Below are positions 23,630-32,757 of a stretch of DNA of 64,000 nucleotides, piece by piece. The notes below the pieces were generated by a model, which ran no database searches, was not told the DNA's origin, and was given only the letters and a program-made list of their open reading frames with translations. The DNA is from Pseudomonas sp. Seg1 (GTDB lineage: Bacteria > Pseudomonadota > Gammaproteobacteria > Pseudomonadales > Pseudomonadaceae): assembly GCF_018326005.1 (NCBI RefSeq), contig NZ_AP021903.1, positions 1 through 64,000 on the forward strand. Reading direction: 5' to 3'. The translations under genes and the position numbers were made by a program. Numbering within the stretch: position 1 is the stretch's first letter; every line of letters starts with the position of its first letter.

Positions 23630-24730
23630 ATGACGCTGTCTGTCTGTACGCCGGTTTCCCCTGCGGAACTGGAAGCGCGCCTGCGCCTGCATCGCTTGCC
23701 GGAAATCGGTCCGAAGCGATTTGCCAAATTGCTCGAAGCCTTCGGCTCGGCGTCAAAAGCCATCAGCGCGCCGGCGAGCGCCTGGCGCTCACTGGGTTTA
23801 CCGGCGGTGTCAGCCGAAGCGCGGCGCAGTCCCGAGGTGCGCGACGGCGCCAGCCATGCAATGCGCTGGCTAGAGCGGCCGGGACAACATTTGCTGATGT
23901 GGGATCAGGCGGATTATCCGGCGCTTCTGGCGCAGATTGCCGATCCGCCACCGCTGCTGTTCGTGGCCGGAGATCCGCTGATTCTGGAAAAGCCGCAACT
24001 GGCAATGGTCGGCAGCCGCAGTGCTTCGCGGCCGGGAATGGACACCGCCGCAGCGTTTTCCCGCAGCCTGGCAGGGGCCGGTTTTGTCATCACCAGCGGC
24101 CTGGCCTTGGGGATTGATGCGGCGGCGCACCAGGCGGCGCTGGATGTCGGCGGGCTCACGGTCGGAGTGTTGGGCACCGGTCTGGAAAAGTTTTATCCAC
24201 AGCGCAATCGGCGGCTGGCTGAGGCGATGATCGCCTCCGGCAGCGCGGTGCTTTCAGAGTTTCCGCTGGACGCCGGGCCGAGAGCGAGCAACTTTCCGCG
24301 ACGCAACCGGATCATCAGTGGTTTGTCCCTGGGTGTGCTGGTGGTTGAGGCGAGTGTTGCCAGTGGCTCGTTGATCACCGCACGGCTGGCGGCCGAACAG
24401 GGGCGAGAGGTTTACGCCATTCCCGGGTCGATCCATCACCCCGGCGCGCGCGGTTGCCACCAGTTGATCCGCGACGGCGCGGTGCTGGTGGAAACCATCG
24501 AACATATCCTCGAAGCCCTGCGTGGCTGGCAGCATCTGCCGCACTGCGCAGAAACGTCGAAACCCGATCATCCGTTGCTTGCTCTGCTTCACGCGGCGCC
24601 GCACACCAGTGAGGCACTGGCCGACAGCAGTGGCTGGGCTTTGCCCAAAGTCCTGGCGGCCCTTACCGAACTGGAAATGGATGGCCGCGCCGTGAGTGAA
24701 AACGGCCGCTGGTTTGCGCGGGTGAGCTAG
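23630..24730 (+). CDS. dprA: DNA-processing protein DprA
   Basis: Protects incoming single-stranded DNA and loads RecA during transformation or recombination. The 366-aa product has an N-terminal SAM/HhH-like part (LPEIGPKRFAKLLEAFG). The Rossmann-like core includes MVGSRSASRPG, TSGLALGIDAAAHQAAL and GVLGTGLEKFYPQRN. A C-terminal winged helix (about 300-366) follows. A perfect DnaA 9-mer lies 46 bp before the start (23576-23584) and another inside (24193-24201). It is followed by tsaC. Confidence 0.96.
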   Translation: MTLSVCTPVSPAELEARLRLHRLPEIGPKRFAKLLEAFGSASKAISAPASAWRSLGLPAVSAEARRSPEVRDGASHAMRWLERPGQHLLMWDQADYPALLAQIADPPPLLFVAGDPLILEKPQLAMVGSRSASRPGMDTAAAFSRSLAGAGFVITSGLALGIDAAAHQAALDVGGLTVGVLGTGLEKFYPQRNRRLAEAMIASGSAVLSEFPLDAGPRASNFPRRNRIISGLSLGVLVVEASVASGSLITARLAAEQGREVYAIPGSIHHPGARGCHQLIRDGAVLVETIEHILEALRGWQHLPHCAETSKPDHPLLALLHAAPHTSEALADSSGWALPKVLAALTELEMDGRAVSENGRWFARVS

Positions 24731-24785
24731 GTTTTACAAGGAAGATCGGTAAACTGCGCGAAACCTGTTTGTGGAGAGTTTTTTC

Positions 24786-25343
24786 ATGGTCAACAGTTGG
24801 CGTGTGCAACAAGCCGCACGAGAGATTCGCGCCGGGGCGGTGATTGCCTATCCAACCGAAGCCGTCTGGGGGCTGGGTTGCGACCCGTGGAACGAAGACG
24901 CGGTGGATCGGCTGCTGGCGATCAAGAATCGCTCGGTCGACAAGGGACTGATTCTGGTCGCCGACAACATTCGCCAGTTCGACTTCCTGTTCGAAGACTT
25001 CCCGCAAGAGTGGATCGACCGCATGGCCAGCACCTGGCCGGGGCCGAATACCTGGCTGGTGCCCCATCAGAACTTGCTGCCGGAGTGGGTCACCGGAGTG
25101 CACGATACCGTGGCGCTGCGAGTCAGTGATCACCCGCAGGTGCGTGATTTGTGCTCGATGGTCGGGCCGTTGATCTCCACGTCGGCCAACCCGCAGGGGC
25201 GGCCGGCGGCGCGTACGCGGCTGCGGGTCGAGCAGTATTTCCGTGGACAGATCGATTTGATCCTGGGTGGCCAGTTGGGCGGTCGCAAGAATCCCAGTGT
25301 CATCCGTGATCTGGCCACCGGTAATGTCATTCGTCCCGACTGA
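24786..25343 (+). CDS. tsaC: L-threonylcarbamoyladenylate synthase TsaC
   Basis: Makes threonylcarbamoyl-AMP from Thr, bicarbonate and ATP for the t6A37 tRNA modification. The 185-aa YrdC-fold protein has [30 protein letters not shown] and [13 protein letters not shown]. The frame has an earlier ATG five codons upstream, but 24786 ([15 protein letters not shown]) matches the family start and has GGAGAG upstream. It is the last conserved gene before the accessory cluster. Confidence 0.95.
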   Translation: MVNSWRVQQAAREIRAGAVIAYPTEAVWGLGCDPWNEDAVDRLLAIKNRSVDKGLILVADNIRQFDFLFEDFPQEWIDRMASTWPGPNTWLVPHQNLLPEWVTGVHDTVALRVSDHPQVRDLCSMVGPLISTSANPQGRPAARTRLRVEQYFRGQIDLILGGQLGGRKNPSVIRDLATGNVIRPD

Positions 25344-25615
25344 CATCACTTAGAACTTCATATATTGAGTGCTCTTCGGCTTTTATAGCGAGGAGTACTA
25401 CGCATGTCTGCGATTTATCCTTCAAGTAATTAACCGAGTTAAACACTTCGTTGTTTTGTTCTTTTCCATACGCGTAAGAATAATCGGTAAGTATTCATTT
25501 TCAGTAACTTTTCCCACGTCATTATCAGAAGTCGCGCAGTGGCGATATTTCTAAAAGCATCCATTATTCCAATGCGCCAAGGAAACTTCGATAAGTCAAC
25601 GTCTGCGGAGAAGGA
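25344..25615 (+). promoter_or_regulatory. AT-rich leader of the accessory cluster, with a possible 9-codon ORF
   Basis: The base composition drops sharply to AT-rich relative to both flanks. Inside, AGGAG at 25391-25395 is followed 8 nt later by ATG (25404) and a 9-codon ORF, MSAIYPSSN, ending in TAA at 25433. It may be a leader peptide or chance. The first cluster gene has GGAG at 25607-25610. No convincing sigma-70 promoter pair or lux-type box was identified by eye. Confidence 0.45.
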
Positions 25616-26284
25616 ATGGATACTACGGATTTGCAACTCATGGATTATCTGCAGTCACTTCAGGCAACTTTGAGCAGTCGCCATGAAGATTGTCGCGTCG
25701 TTACTCTTGATGCGGGTTCAGATACGCAAGAGTTTGAACGATTCATTGGTCGGCAGTTTCGCCTGCGATTGCAACATTACATGCTGACCTCCCGGGCCCG
25801 GATGCTTGAAAAGCGGCTCGGGATCACGTCGCGCAGTACGCACTTCCTGCTTTATCAGCATGACCACCTTGTGGCGGTATTAAGGGTAACGCCTGCGCCG
25901 TTCGAGTGGGCGTCACTGGCGCATCGGCATGTTTCTCCCACCATGGCGTTGTCGCGCCATGTCGAGTTCAGCCGCTTGATTACTCACTCGCGAACCCATC
26001 TGCCCGTGCCGATCAACTGCCTGCTGGCAGCCGCCACAGCGTGGGCAATCAACCATGGATATCAAGGCGTCACTGCCTTGTGCCGAACGCCGCAACGGCG
26101 ACTGTTCCAGCGATTCGGCCTGACACCGATCACCTCCGACGCCCTGCAAATCGAGCAACGCGCTCGCGGTGGCTACTGGCTGCTGTCCGCGCAATGGCAG
26201 CAGATCCTTGCGGCTGTACAACAACCTGACCACGCCACCGTAGACCAACCGGAGCACCACAATGAATGCGCCACTCAGCTTTGA
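25616..26284 (+). CDS. GNAT-like acyltransferase, autoinducer-synthase/N-acyl amino acid synthase type
   Basis: A 222-aa protein resembling the GNAT branch that includes LuxI and FeeM-like N-acyl amino acid synthases. Supporting segments are MLTSRARMLEKRLGIT, LVAVLRVTPAP and the VEFSRLITHSR block (cf. E-x-S-R in that branch). The third is HGYQGVTALCRTPQRRLFQRFGL near the C terminus. These enzymes transfer an acyl chain from acyl-ACP or acyl-CoA to an amine; the substrate here is unknown. The ATG has a strong GGAG. The gene's end overlaps the next start by 23 bp. First gene of a five-gene operon. Confidence 0.6.
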   Translation: MDTTDLQLMDYLQSLQATLSSRHEDCRVVTLDAGSDTQEFERFIGRQFRLRLQHYMLTSRARMLEKRLGITSRSTHFLLYQHDHLVAVLRVTPAPFEWASLAHRHVSPTMALSRHVEFSRLITHSRTHLPVPINCLLAAATAWAINHGYQGVTALCRTPQRRLFQRFGLTPITSDALQIEQRARGGYWLLSAQWQQILAAVQQPDHATVDQPEHHNECATQL

Positions 26285-26996
26285 ACAACAGTTGATCCAG
26301 CTTGATAACCGAATCGAAAAAGCATGGGCCGAGATACTCAATGGTTCTCGCTTGGTAAAAGCCATACGTGAAGGTCGTGTGTCCAATGCCTTATATGCGA
26401 TTTACATGATCGAAACCTTTCACTACACCGCGCACAATGCGCGAAACCAGGGACTGGTCGGTGTGCGTCATGCCGATAACCCGGTCTATGCAAAGTTCTG
26501 TTTTGAGCACGCAGCGCAAGAAGTAGGTCATGAAAAAATGGCCCTGCATGATGTCATGAGTCTTGGACTCAAGAATGAGAGTTTCGATATACCCCCGGCA
26601 CTTCCGGCAACCGAAGTATTGATTGCCTATTTGTACTGGATATCGTTCACCGGTAATCCACTACAACGCCTCGGATACAGTTATTGGGCGGAAAATGCCT
26701 ATCAATTCATCACGCCGCTAATCAATAAATTGAGCGAAACGCTGTCATTGAAACCGGCGCAATTGACGTTCTTCGTTGCTCACTCCGATATTGATGTCGA
26801 ACACTTCAACGAAATAAAAGTCATCCTGCAACGTACGTGCAAGCGCCAGTGCGACTGGGACGCCATTGCCAATGTGATGGAAACCAGCTTGCGCCTGACC
26901 GGCAATATGCTTGAAGCCGTTTATGAGCAATATGAGGCCTGGCAAAACGACCTCGCGCCGCGTTATGACTTTCTCCATGCACTGGCCGACTCATGA
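26262..26996 (+). CDS. Haem-oxygenase-like diiron oxidase (HDO family)
   Basis: A 244-aa all-helical protein of the haem-oxygenase-like iron-binding group, related in outline to UndA, CADD and PvfB/MgoB-type enzymes. Candidate diiron ligands are visible: E51 (MIETFHYTAHN), E87/H90 (QEVGHEKM), E144 (YWAENAY) and the H174-x3-D178-x2-H181 block (AHSDIDVEHF). Such enzymes use O2 for N-oxygenation, oxidative decarboxylation or C-C cleavage; the reaction here is unknown. Codon use is more AT-rich than in neighbouring housekeeping genes. GGAG lies at 26251-26254. Confidence 0.7.
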   Translation: MNAPLSFEQQLIQLDNRIEKAWAEILNGSRLVKAIREGRVSNALYAIYMIETFHYTAHNARNQGLVGVRHADNPVYAKFCFEHAAQEVGHEKMALHDVMSLGLKNESFDIPPALPATEVLIAYLYWISFTGNPLQRLGYSYWAENAYQFITPLINKLSETLSLKPAQLTFFVAHSDIDVEHFNEIKVILQRTCKRQCDWDAIANVMETSLRLTGNMLEAVYEQYEAWQNDLAPRYDFLHALADS

Positions 26997-27038
26997 GGCT
27001 CCTGCGGCGATTTCCCCGATGGGTGCCGGGAGGCAGGC

Positions 27039-28133
27039 ATGGCTGACTACTTCCAGCAACTGAACTACGCACTGGGGGATGAAGACTCCGCGCTGGAATA
27101 CGCGATCCTGCCCGCACGTGCCAGGCACGTGATGGGCATCGCCGGGAGTGGCGGACGGCTGTTGCCGCTGTTGGCCCGCAGTCCGGCGCGCATGACCTGT
27201 ACCGATATCAGCGCGCCGCAACTGGCGTACACGCGGTTACGATTTGCCCTGCTGGAACAGACCGATCACGAAACGTTCATGGATTTCATGGGGTACCGGG
27301 CGGGGACTCTGGTGTCACGACGCCAATCCATCCTGCAGCAACTCAACGTACCGCGAGCCGATCGGCGCTGGCTGGCGGAGTTGTTCCAGGCCCGTCAATG
27401 GCAAGCGCCGATCTACATGGGGGCGTTCGAGCAAACCCTACAGCGGTTGGCGAAGATCAACCGGCTATTTACTGGCAAGGCGGGGCGGGAGATTTTTCAG
27501 TGCCGGGACCTCGACGAGCAAACGAACTATTACCGAACCCGTTTCCCCCTGAAGCGCTGGCGGGCGGTGATTGCGTTGTTGGGCAACGCAGCGGTGCTCA
27601 ACTCGCTGCTGTACAAGGGCTCGTTTCCCCGCAACAACCTGGGTATCAGTTCTCGCGAGGTGTACCTGGGGATTTTCCATGCCCTGTTCACCACGCAAGT
27701 CGTGCGTGAGAGCTTTTTCCTGCAAATGCTGTTTTTCGGTGAACTGCGCGACCCGCAAGGTTTCCCGCTGGAGTGCGAGCCGGAAATTTTCCACAAGGCC
27801 CGTGAAGCTCTTCAACAGTGCGAGTTGCGGGTGGTGCAGGCCGACATCCTCGATTGCGCCGCCAACCACACGGATATCGATTTCGTCTCGCTCTCGGACG
27901 TGCCTTCCTTCATGCCCAAGGCCACCGGTGCCAGCGTCTTGCAGCGCTTGCGCCCGTCATTGGCCGAGGAAGCGCTGACGGTCATCCGTGCCCATTTGCA
28001 TGTTGTCCGGCCCGATTGTGCAGGTTTCTGCGATACCACCGCCGAATACCAGGCAGCGATCGCACGAGAGAAAACCCAGCTCTGGCGTGTGCAGGTCTAT
28101 CGCCGGACGACATCTTTGCAGGCATCCCGATGA
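27039..28133 (+). CDS. BtaA-like SAM 3-amino-3-carboxypropyltransferase (DUF3419)
   Basis: A 364-aa protein of the family that includes BtaA, which moves the 3-amino-3-carboxypropyl group of SAM to diacylglycerol in betaine-lipid synthesis. Motifs: HVMGIAGSGGRLLPLL (SAM loop), MTCTDISAPQLAYTRLRFALLE, RNNLGISSREVYLGIF and the C-terminal VSLSDVPSFM. No BtaB-type N-methyltransferase is nearby, so a true betaine lipid is unlikely. An amino-acid donor step in a small-molecule pathway is more plausible (inference). GGGAGG precedes the ATG; its stop overlaps the next start (ATGA). Confidence 0.75.
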   Translation: MADYFQQLNYALGDEDSALEYAILPARARHVMGIAGSGGRLLPLLARSPARMTCTDISAPQLAYTRLRFALLEQTDHETFMDFMGYRAGTLVSRRQSILQQLNVPRADRRWLAELFQARQWQAPIYMGAFEQTLQRLAKINRLFTGKAGREIFQCRDLDEQTNYYRTRFPLKRWRAVIALLGNAAVLNSLLYKGSFPRNNLGISSREVYLGIFHALFTTQVVRESFFLQMLFFGELRDPQGFPLECEPEIFHKAREALQQCELRVVQADILDCAANHTDIDFVSLSDVPSFMPKATGASVLQRLRPSLAEEALTVIRAHLHVVRPDCAGFCDTTAEYQAAIAREKTQLWRVQVYRRTTSLQASR

Positions 28134-29398
28134 ATACTCAGCAACCGACCGTCAATTGGGTAAAAAACCGTGTCAGACAGGCGCGCGCCGATCAGCAGCA
28201 GTTGTTCGATTCCGGGCTCAACGGCTTGGAACTGGTCAGGCGTGAGGGCAAGGACATTGAGTTGAGCAGCGGCGAACGGCTGACCGAGTTCCTCTCATGC
28301 TCTTACCTGGGACTGGAGTGTGATCCACGCCTGATTCACAGTGCGGTGAGCGCCGTGAAATCCTTTGGTGTGCAGTTTGCCGCCGCACGCACCCGCGCGC
28401 TGCTGCCGCCAATGCTCGAGCTGGACGAGCAGTTGAACCAGATATTTCAGGGGCACACGGTCACCTTCAACTCGGTGGGCAGTGCGCATCTGGGCTGTCT
28501 GCCTTTGCTGGGTTCTGGCGAGTTGCCGTCCTACCCGTTACGGCGTGGTCCTTGCTGGATCGTCGACCGGGCGGCGCATGCCTCGATGCAAGTGCTGCAA
28601 GGGATTCTGTGGCAGTTCGGGCCCGTCCAGCGTTGCGATTGCAGTGATGTGGAGCAAGTCGAGCAGGCCTGCTCCACTGCGGTAGCCGCGGGCAATACCC
28701 CGATCATCCTGACCGACAGCATTGGCTCGATGCGGGGTGTGTATCCGATCAATCGACTGCTGCAACTCGCGGAGCGCTTTGAGGGATATCTGTATGCGGA
28801 TGATGCTCACGGCACCTCGATCCACGGCACGTCAGGGGGTGGTTATGCACTCGCCGCGGCCGATGCGCGACTGCGCCACCGCTTGATCCTTCTGTCTTCG
28901 CTGTCCAAGGCGTTTGGTGCGACGGGCGGGGCGATTACCGTGCTGACCGCCGCCGATGCCGAGATGATCAGACGCCATGCGTCGACCTATACCTTCGGCG
29001 GGCCACTGTCGATGGGCGGCGTTGGCGCGGCGGTCGCCTCCGGGGACATTCACCTGTCGCCTGAGCTCGGGCTATTACAGGCGGCCCTGTGGCGAAATGT
29101 GGCCGTGATCGACGCTTTGCTAGGCCCGGTGCTGGGTAACCATGAAGTCGCCTCGCCTATTCGTTTTGTCCGTGTCGGCGCCGAGCGCGATGCGATCAAT
29201 CTGGCGCTGCACCTGCGGCGGCAGGGCATTGCGGTCACCACCGCACTGTTTCCGGTGGTGGCCAAAGGTGAGGCGATTCTGCGTCTGGCCATCAGTGCGA
29301 TCCACAGTCAGACCCAGTTGGAATGTCTGGCCAATGCCATCACGGACGGATTCGATGAGTTGGGCATTCGTCAGGGAGGGCGCGGCGATGAACATTGA
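28130..29398 (+). CDS. Alpha-oxoamine-synthase-like PLP enzyme
   Basis: A 422-aa fold-type I PLP enzyme close to 8-amino-7-oxononanoate synthase, KBL and CqsA. PLP residues: H150 in AAHASMQ (ring stacking), D225-A226-H227-G228 in YADDAHGTS, and the Schiff-base K260 in SSLSKAFGATGG. The usual N-terminal Gly-rich GxGGSR segment is replaced by FGVQFAAARTRALLPP, so substrate choice probably differs. AOS enzymes condense an acyl thioester with an amino acid and lose CO2. ATGA overlap with the BtaA-like gene and an 11-bp overlap with the next gene point to one operon. Confidence 0.75.
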   Translation: MNTQQPTVNWVKNRVRQARADQQQLFDSGLNGLELVRREGKDIELSSGERLTEFLSCSYLGLECDPRLIHSAVSAVKSFGVQFAAARTRALLPPMLELDEQLNQIFQGHTVTFNSVGSAHLGCLPLLGSGELPSYPLRRGPCWIVDRAAHASMQVLQGILWQFGPVQRCDCSDVEQVEQACSTAVAAGNTPIILTDSIGSMRGVYPINRLLQLAERFEGYLYADDAHGTSIHGTSGGGYALAAADARLRHRLILLSSLSKAFGATGGAITVLTAADAEMIRRHASTYTFGGPLSMGGVGAAVASGDIHLSPELGLLQAALWRNVAVIDALLGPVLGNHEVASPIRFVRVGAERDAINLALHLRRQGIAVTTALFPVVAKGEAILRLAISAIHSQTQLECLANAITDGFDELGIRQGGRGDEH

Positions 29399-30686
29399 TC
29401 CGACAGTCCCGCCCGATCAGGCCTTTGCGCGCAAACTTGCCGATGCGCGGTCACTGCCGTGGTTCTGTAAATTGTGTCCGCAGATCCTGCAGGTGCAGAC
29501 CCGGGAAGACCTGCATCGCCTGCCGATCCAAGCCGTGGAAGATGAACACGGTGGTGTGTTGTTTTCCGCGCTGGGCGAGGCTTCGCACCGTGCGCCGGGT
29601 GGCGGGCTGACCCTGACGTCGGGAGGCAGCACCGGCAACCGTAAACACATCACCCATTCCTGGGCATTCAACGCGAGCATCGTGCCTTTGGGTGCGAGGA
29701 TGTTCGGTGTGGCGGATGAACGTCCCGGAGTGGTCATCAACTGCCTGACCGCCGGCGAGATGCAGGGCGCTTTTCAGTACGCCGCAGCCATCGTCGAGCA
29801 CATCGGTGCGCGCCTGTTGCCCGCTGGAGCATTGATGGGCGTTCAGCGGATTGCCGAGCTGATTCAGTCGCAAACGGCCGATGCGTTGATGTGCACCCCT
29901 TCCTTTGCGGCAGCTCTTTTCAACCACGACGATATTGATACAGAGCAATTGGCCAGTCTGCGATGGTTCTACTACATCGGGGAGCCATGCAGTCAGCGGC
30001 TGCGCGATCAATTGGCGCGGGACTGGCCCACCATAAAGGTACGGTCGCTGGGCTACAGCTCGACGGAGACCGGCCCCATCGGCTTTCAGTGCGCTCATCT
30101 TGAGCACGGCTTCTATCATCTGCACGCCGACACCATGCTGCTCGAAGTGGTTGATCCACTGACCCTGCAAGCAGTGGCCGAAGGTGAGCGCGGCGAGTTT
30201 TTGCTGACATCCCTGCTGCCAGATCACGTGCCGTTGTTGCGGTATCGGATTGGTGATCGTGGGCGGGTGCTGCGTAATGTGGCGAAGTGTGCCTGTGGCA
30301 GCACACTGCCCGTGCTGCAACTCGAGGGGAGGGTCGAAACCACGATCAAACTGGGCGGCGCGATCGTCACGCAGCGGCAGGTCATGAGCGTACTCGCCCG
30401 GGCGCTGCCTGACCTGGACACTAGCGACGTTCAGGTACAGATCAATCGGCAGGCCAATGGTGCCCGCATGCGACTGGTGATTGCTCAGGACAAACTGCCT
30501 GCCCGTGCAGAAGTCGCCCTCGAACAGGCGTTGCAAAGCGAAGCGCAAGCCAGCGCTCTGCTCAGATTGCCTGGCGTGTTGGGATTGCGGATACAGCGTC
30601 TTGACCGCAGTGGTTTCGAAACAACCTCTGCCGGCAAGACGCCGTTTTTTGTCGAGCTGGGCATTACCCCGGACTCAACGGGGTAG
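29388..30686 (+). CDS. PaaK-like adenylate-forming enzyme
   Basis: A 432-aa acyl-adenylating enzyme of the phenylacetate-CoA ligase/F390-synthetase-like branch. The P-loop is LTLTSGGSTGNRKHIT (about 74-89), the A5-like motif is GYSSTETGPIG, and the A7-like motif is LLRYRIGDRGRVL. A cysteine pair (KCACG) follows, as in several PaaK relatives. It should activate a carboxylic acid as AMP ester, possibly then CoA thioester. No carrier protein is encoded nearby. Last gene of the accessory operon; it ends 7 bp from the convergent qor. Confidence 0.78.
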   Translation: MNIDPTVPPDQAFARKLADARSLPWFCKLCPQILQVQTREDLHRLPIQAVEDEHGGVLFSALGEASHRAPGGGLTLTSGGSTGNRKHITHSWAFNASIVPLGARMFGVADERPGVVINCLTAGEMQGAFQYAAAIVEHIGARLLPAGALMGVQRIAELIQSQTADALMCTPSFAAALFNHDDIDTEQLASLRWFYYIGEPCSQRLRDQLARDWPTIKVRSLGYSSTETGPIGFQCAHLEHGFYHLHADTMLLEVVDPLTLQAVAEGERGEFLLTSLLPDHVPLLRYRIGDRGRVLRNVAKCACGSTLPVLQLEGRVETTIKLGGAIVTQRQVMSVLARALPDLDTSDVQVQINRQANGARMRLVIAQDKLPARAEVALEQALQSEAQASALLRLPGVLGLRIQRLDRSGFETTSAGKTPFFVELGITPDSTG

Positions 30687-30693
30687 CGTGGTG

Positions 30694-31671
30694 TCACGGC
30701 AGCAGGACGGTCGAGCCGGTGGTGCGCCGAGCCGACAACTCGGTCTGCGCCTTCGCTGCGTCAGCCAGTGGATAACGCTGGCTGATATCGACCTTGAGCT
30801 TGCCGCTGATGATCATTTCGAACAGCTCATCGGCCATGCGCTGCAGGTTTTCGGCGTTGTTGGCGTAGGTCGCCAGGGTCGGACGAGTCACGTAGAGCGA
30901 GCCCTTCGCCGAAAGGATGCCCAGATTCACGCCGTCCACTGCGCCAGAGGCATTACCGAAACTCACGACCAGACCGCGCGGCGACACGCTGTCCAGCGAC
31001 GTCAGCCAGGTGTCTTTGCCGACGCCGTCGTAGACCACCGGGACTTTCTTGCCGTCGGTCAACTCCAGTACGCGTTCGGCAACATTTTCGTGGCTGTAGT
31101 CGATGGTTGCCCAGGCCCCGTTGGCCTTGGCCAAGTCGGCTTTTTCTTTCGAACTCACGGTGCCGATCAGCTTCACGCCCAACGCCTTGGCCCATTGGCA
31201 GGCCAACGAGCCGACGCCCCCGGCAGCGGCGTGGAACAGGATGGTTTCGCCACCCTTGAGTTCGTAGGTCTGGCGCAGCAGGTATTGCACGGTCAGGCCC
31301 TTGAGCATCACCCCGGCGGCGGTTTCAAAACTGATCTCGTCCGGCAGCTTCACCAGATTGGCTTCAGGCAGGACGTGCAATTCGCTGTAGGCGCCCAGCG
31401 GGCCACTGCCGTACGCCACACGATCACCGACCTTGAAACGGGTGACGTCGCTGCCGACCGCATCAACGATGCCGGCGCCTTCAGCGCCCAGGCCAGACGG
31501 CAGGGCTGGCGGTGCATAGAGGCCGCTGCGGAAATAGGTGTCGATGAAGTTCAGGCCGATGGCCTTGTTGGCCACACGTACTTGATTGGGGCCGGGTGCC
31601 GCGGGTTGGTAGTCAACATATTCGAGCACTTCGGGACCGCCGTGGACGCGGAACTGGATACGCTTTGCCAT
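30694..31671 (-). CDS. qor: NADPH:quinone reductase
   Basis: A zinc-free medium-chain oxidoreductase of 325 aa that reduces quinones with NADPH. The N-terminal GroES-like part includes GLNFIDTYFRSGLY and GAEGAGIVDAVG. The Rossmann part has LFHAAAGGVGSLACQWAKALG. Ends with LSARRTTGSTVLLP, typical of Qor. It is divergent from hemF, as in other Pseudomonas; the accessory operon was inserted between it and tsaC. Confidence 0.94.
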   Translation of the reverse strand: MAKRIQFRVHGGPEVLEYVDYQPAAPGPNQVRVANKAIGLNFIDTYFRSGLYAPPALPSGLGAEGAGIVDAVGSDVTRFKVGDRVAYGSGPLGAYSELHVLPEANLVKLPDEISFETAAGVMLKGLTVQYLLRQTYELKGGETILFHAAAGGVGSLACQWAKALGVKLIGTVSSKEKADLAKANGAWATIDYSHENVAERVLELTDGKKVPVVYDGVGKDTWLTSLDSVSPRGLVVSFGNASGAVDGVNLGILSAKGSLYVTRPTLATYANNAENLQRMADELFEMIISGKLKVDISQRYPLADAAKAQTELSARRTTGSTVLLP

Positions 31672-31721
31672 CTGCCTGCTCTCCTTGGGTCTTTTGCGAG
31701 GTCCCTATCCAACTCTCATGC

Positions 31722-31765
31722 TTGATCTTCGTCAACTGCGGCGCGCTTGCCTGCGGTGGTATGCT
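31722..31765 (+). promoter_or_regulatory. Putative ANR-dependent hemF promoter
   Basis: TTGATCTTCGTCAA (31722-31735) matches the FNR/ANR box TTGAT-N4-ATCAA at 9 of 10 positions. TATGCT at 31760-31765 is a suitable -10, placing the box centre near -43. P. aeruginosa hemF is known to be under ANR control, which supports this. The start point is inferred. Confidence 0.65.
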
Positions 31766-31809
31766 ACGCGCCCATTTGCGCCGACCCCCGCCTGCGGGGC
31801 GCCGCGTAG

Positions 31810-32748
<939 letters not shown>

Positions 32749-32757
32749 GGACATCTG

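Noticed and set aside
25369..25554. 61-codon ORF in the accessory-cluster leader
   Set aside because: No ribosome site, AT-rich composition and no recognisable motif; probably non-coding leader.
27039..28133. Betaine-lipid (DGTS) synthesis locus
   Set aside because: No BtaB methyltransferase nearby, and the operon partners point to small-molecule rather than lipid synthesis.
28130..29398. Naming the PLP enzyme CqsA (CAI-1 synthase)
   Set aside because: It shares the fold family and catalytic residues, but there is no cqsS partner and overall features are not diagnostic.
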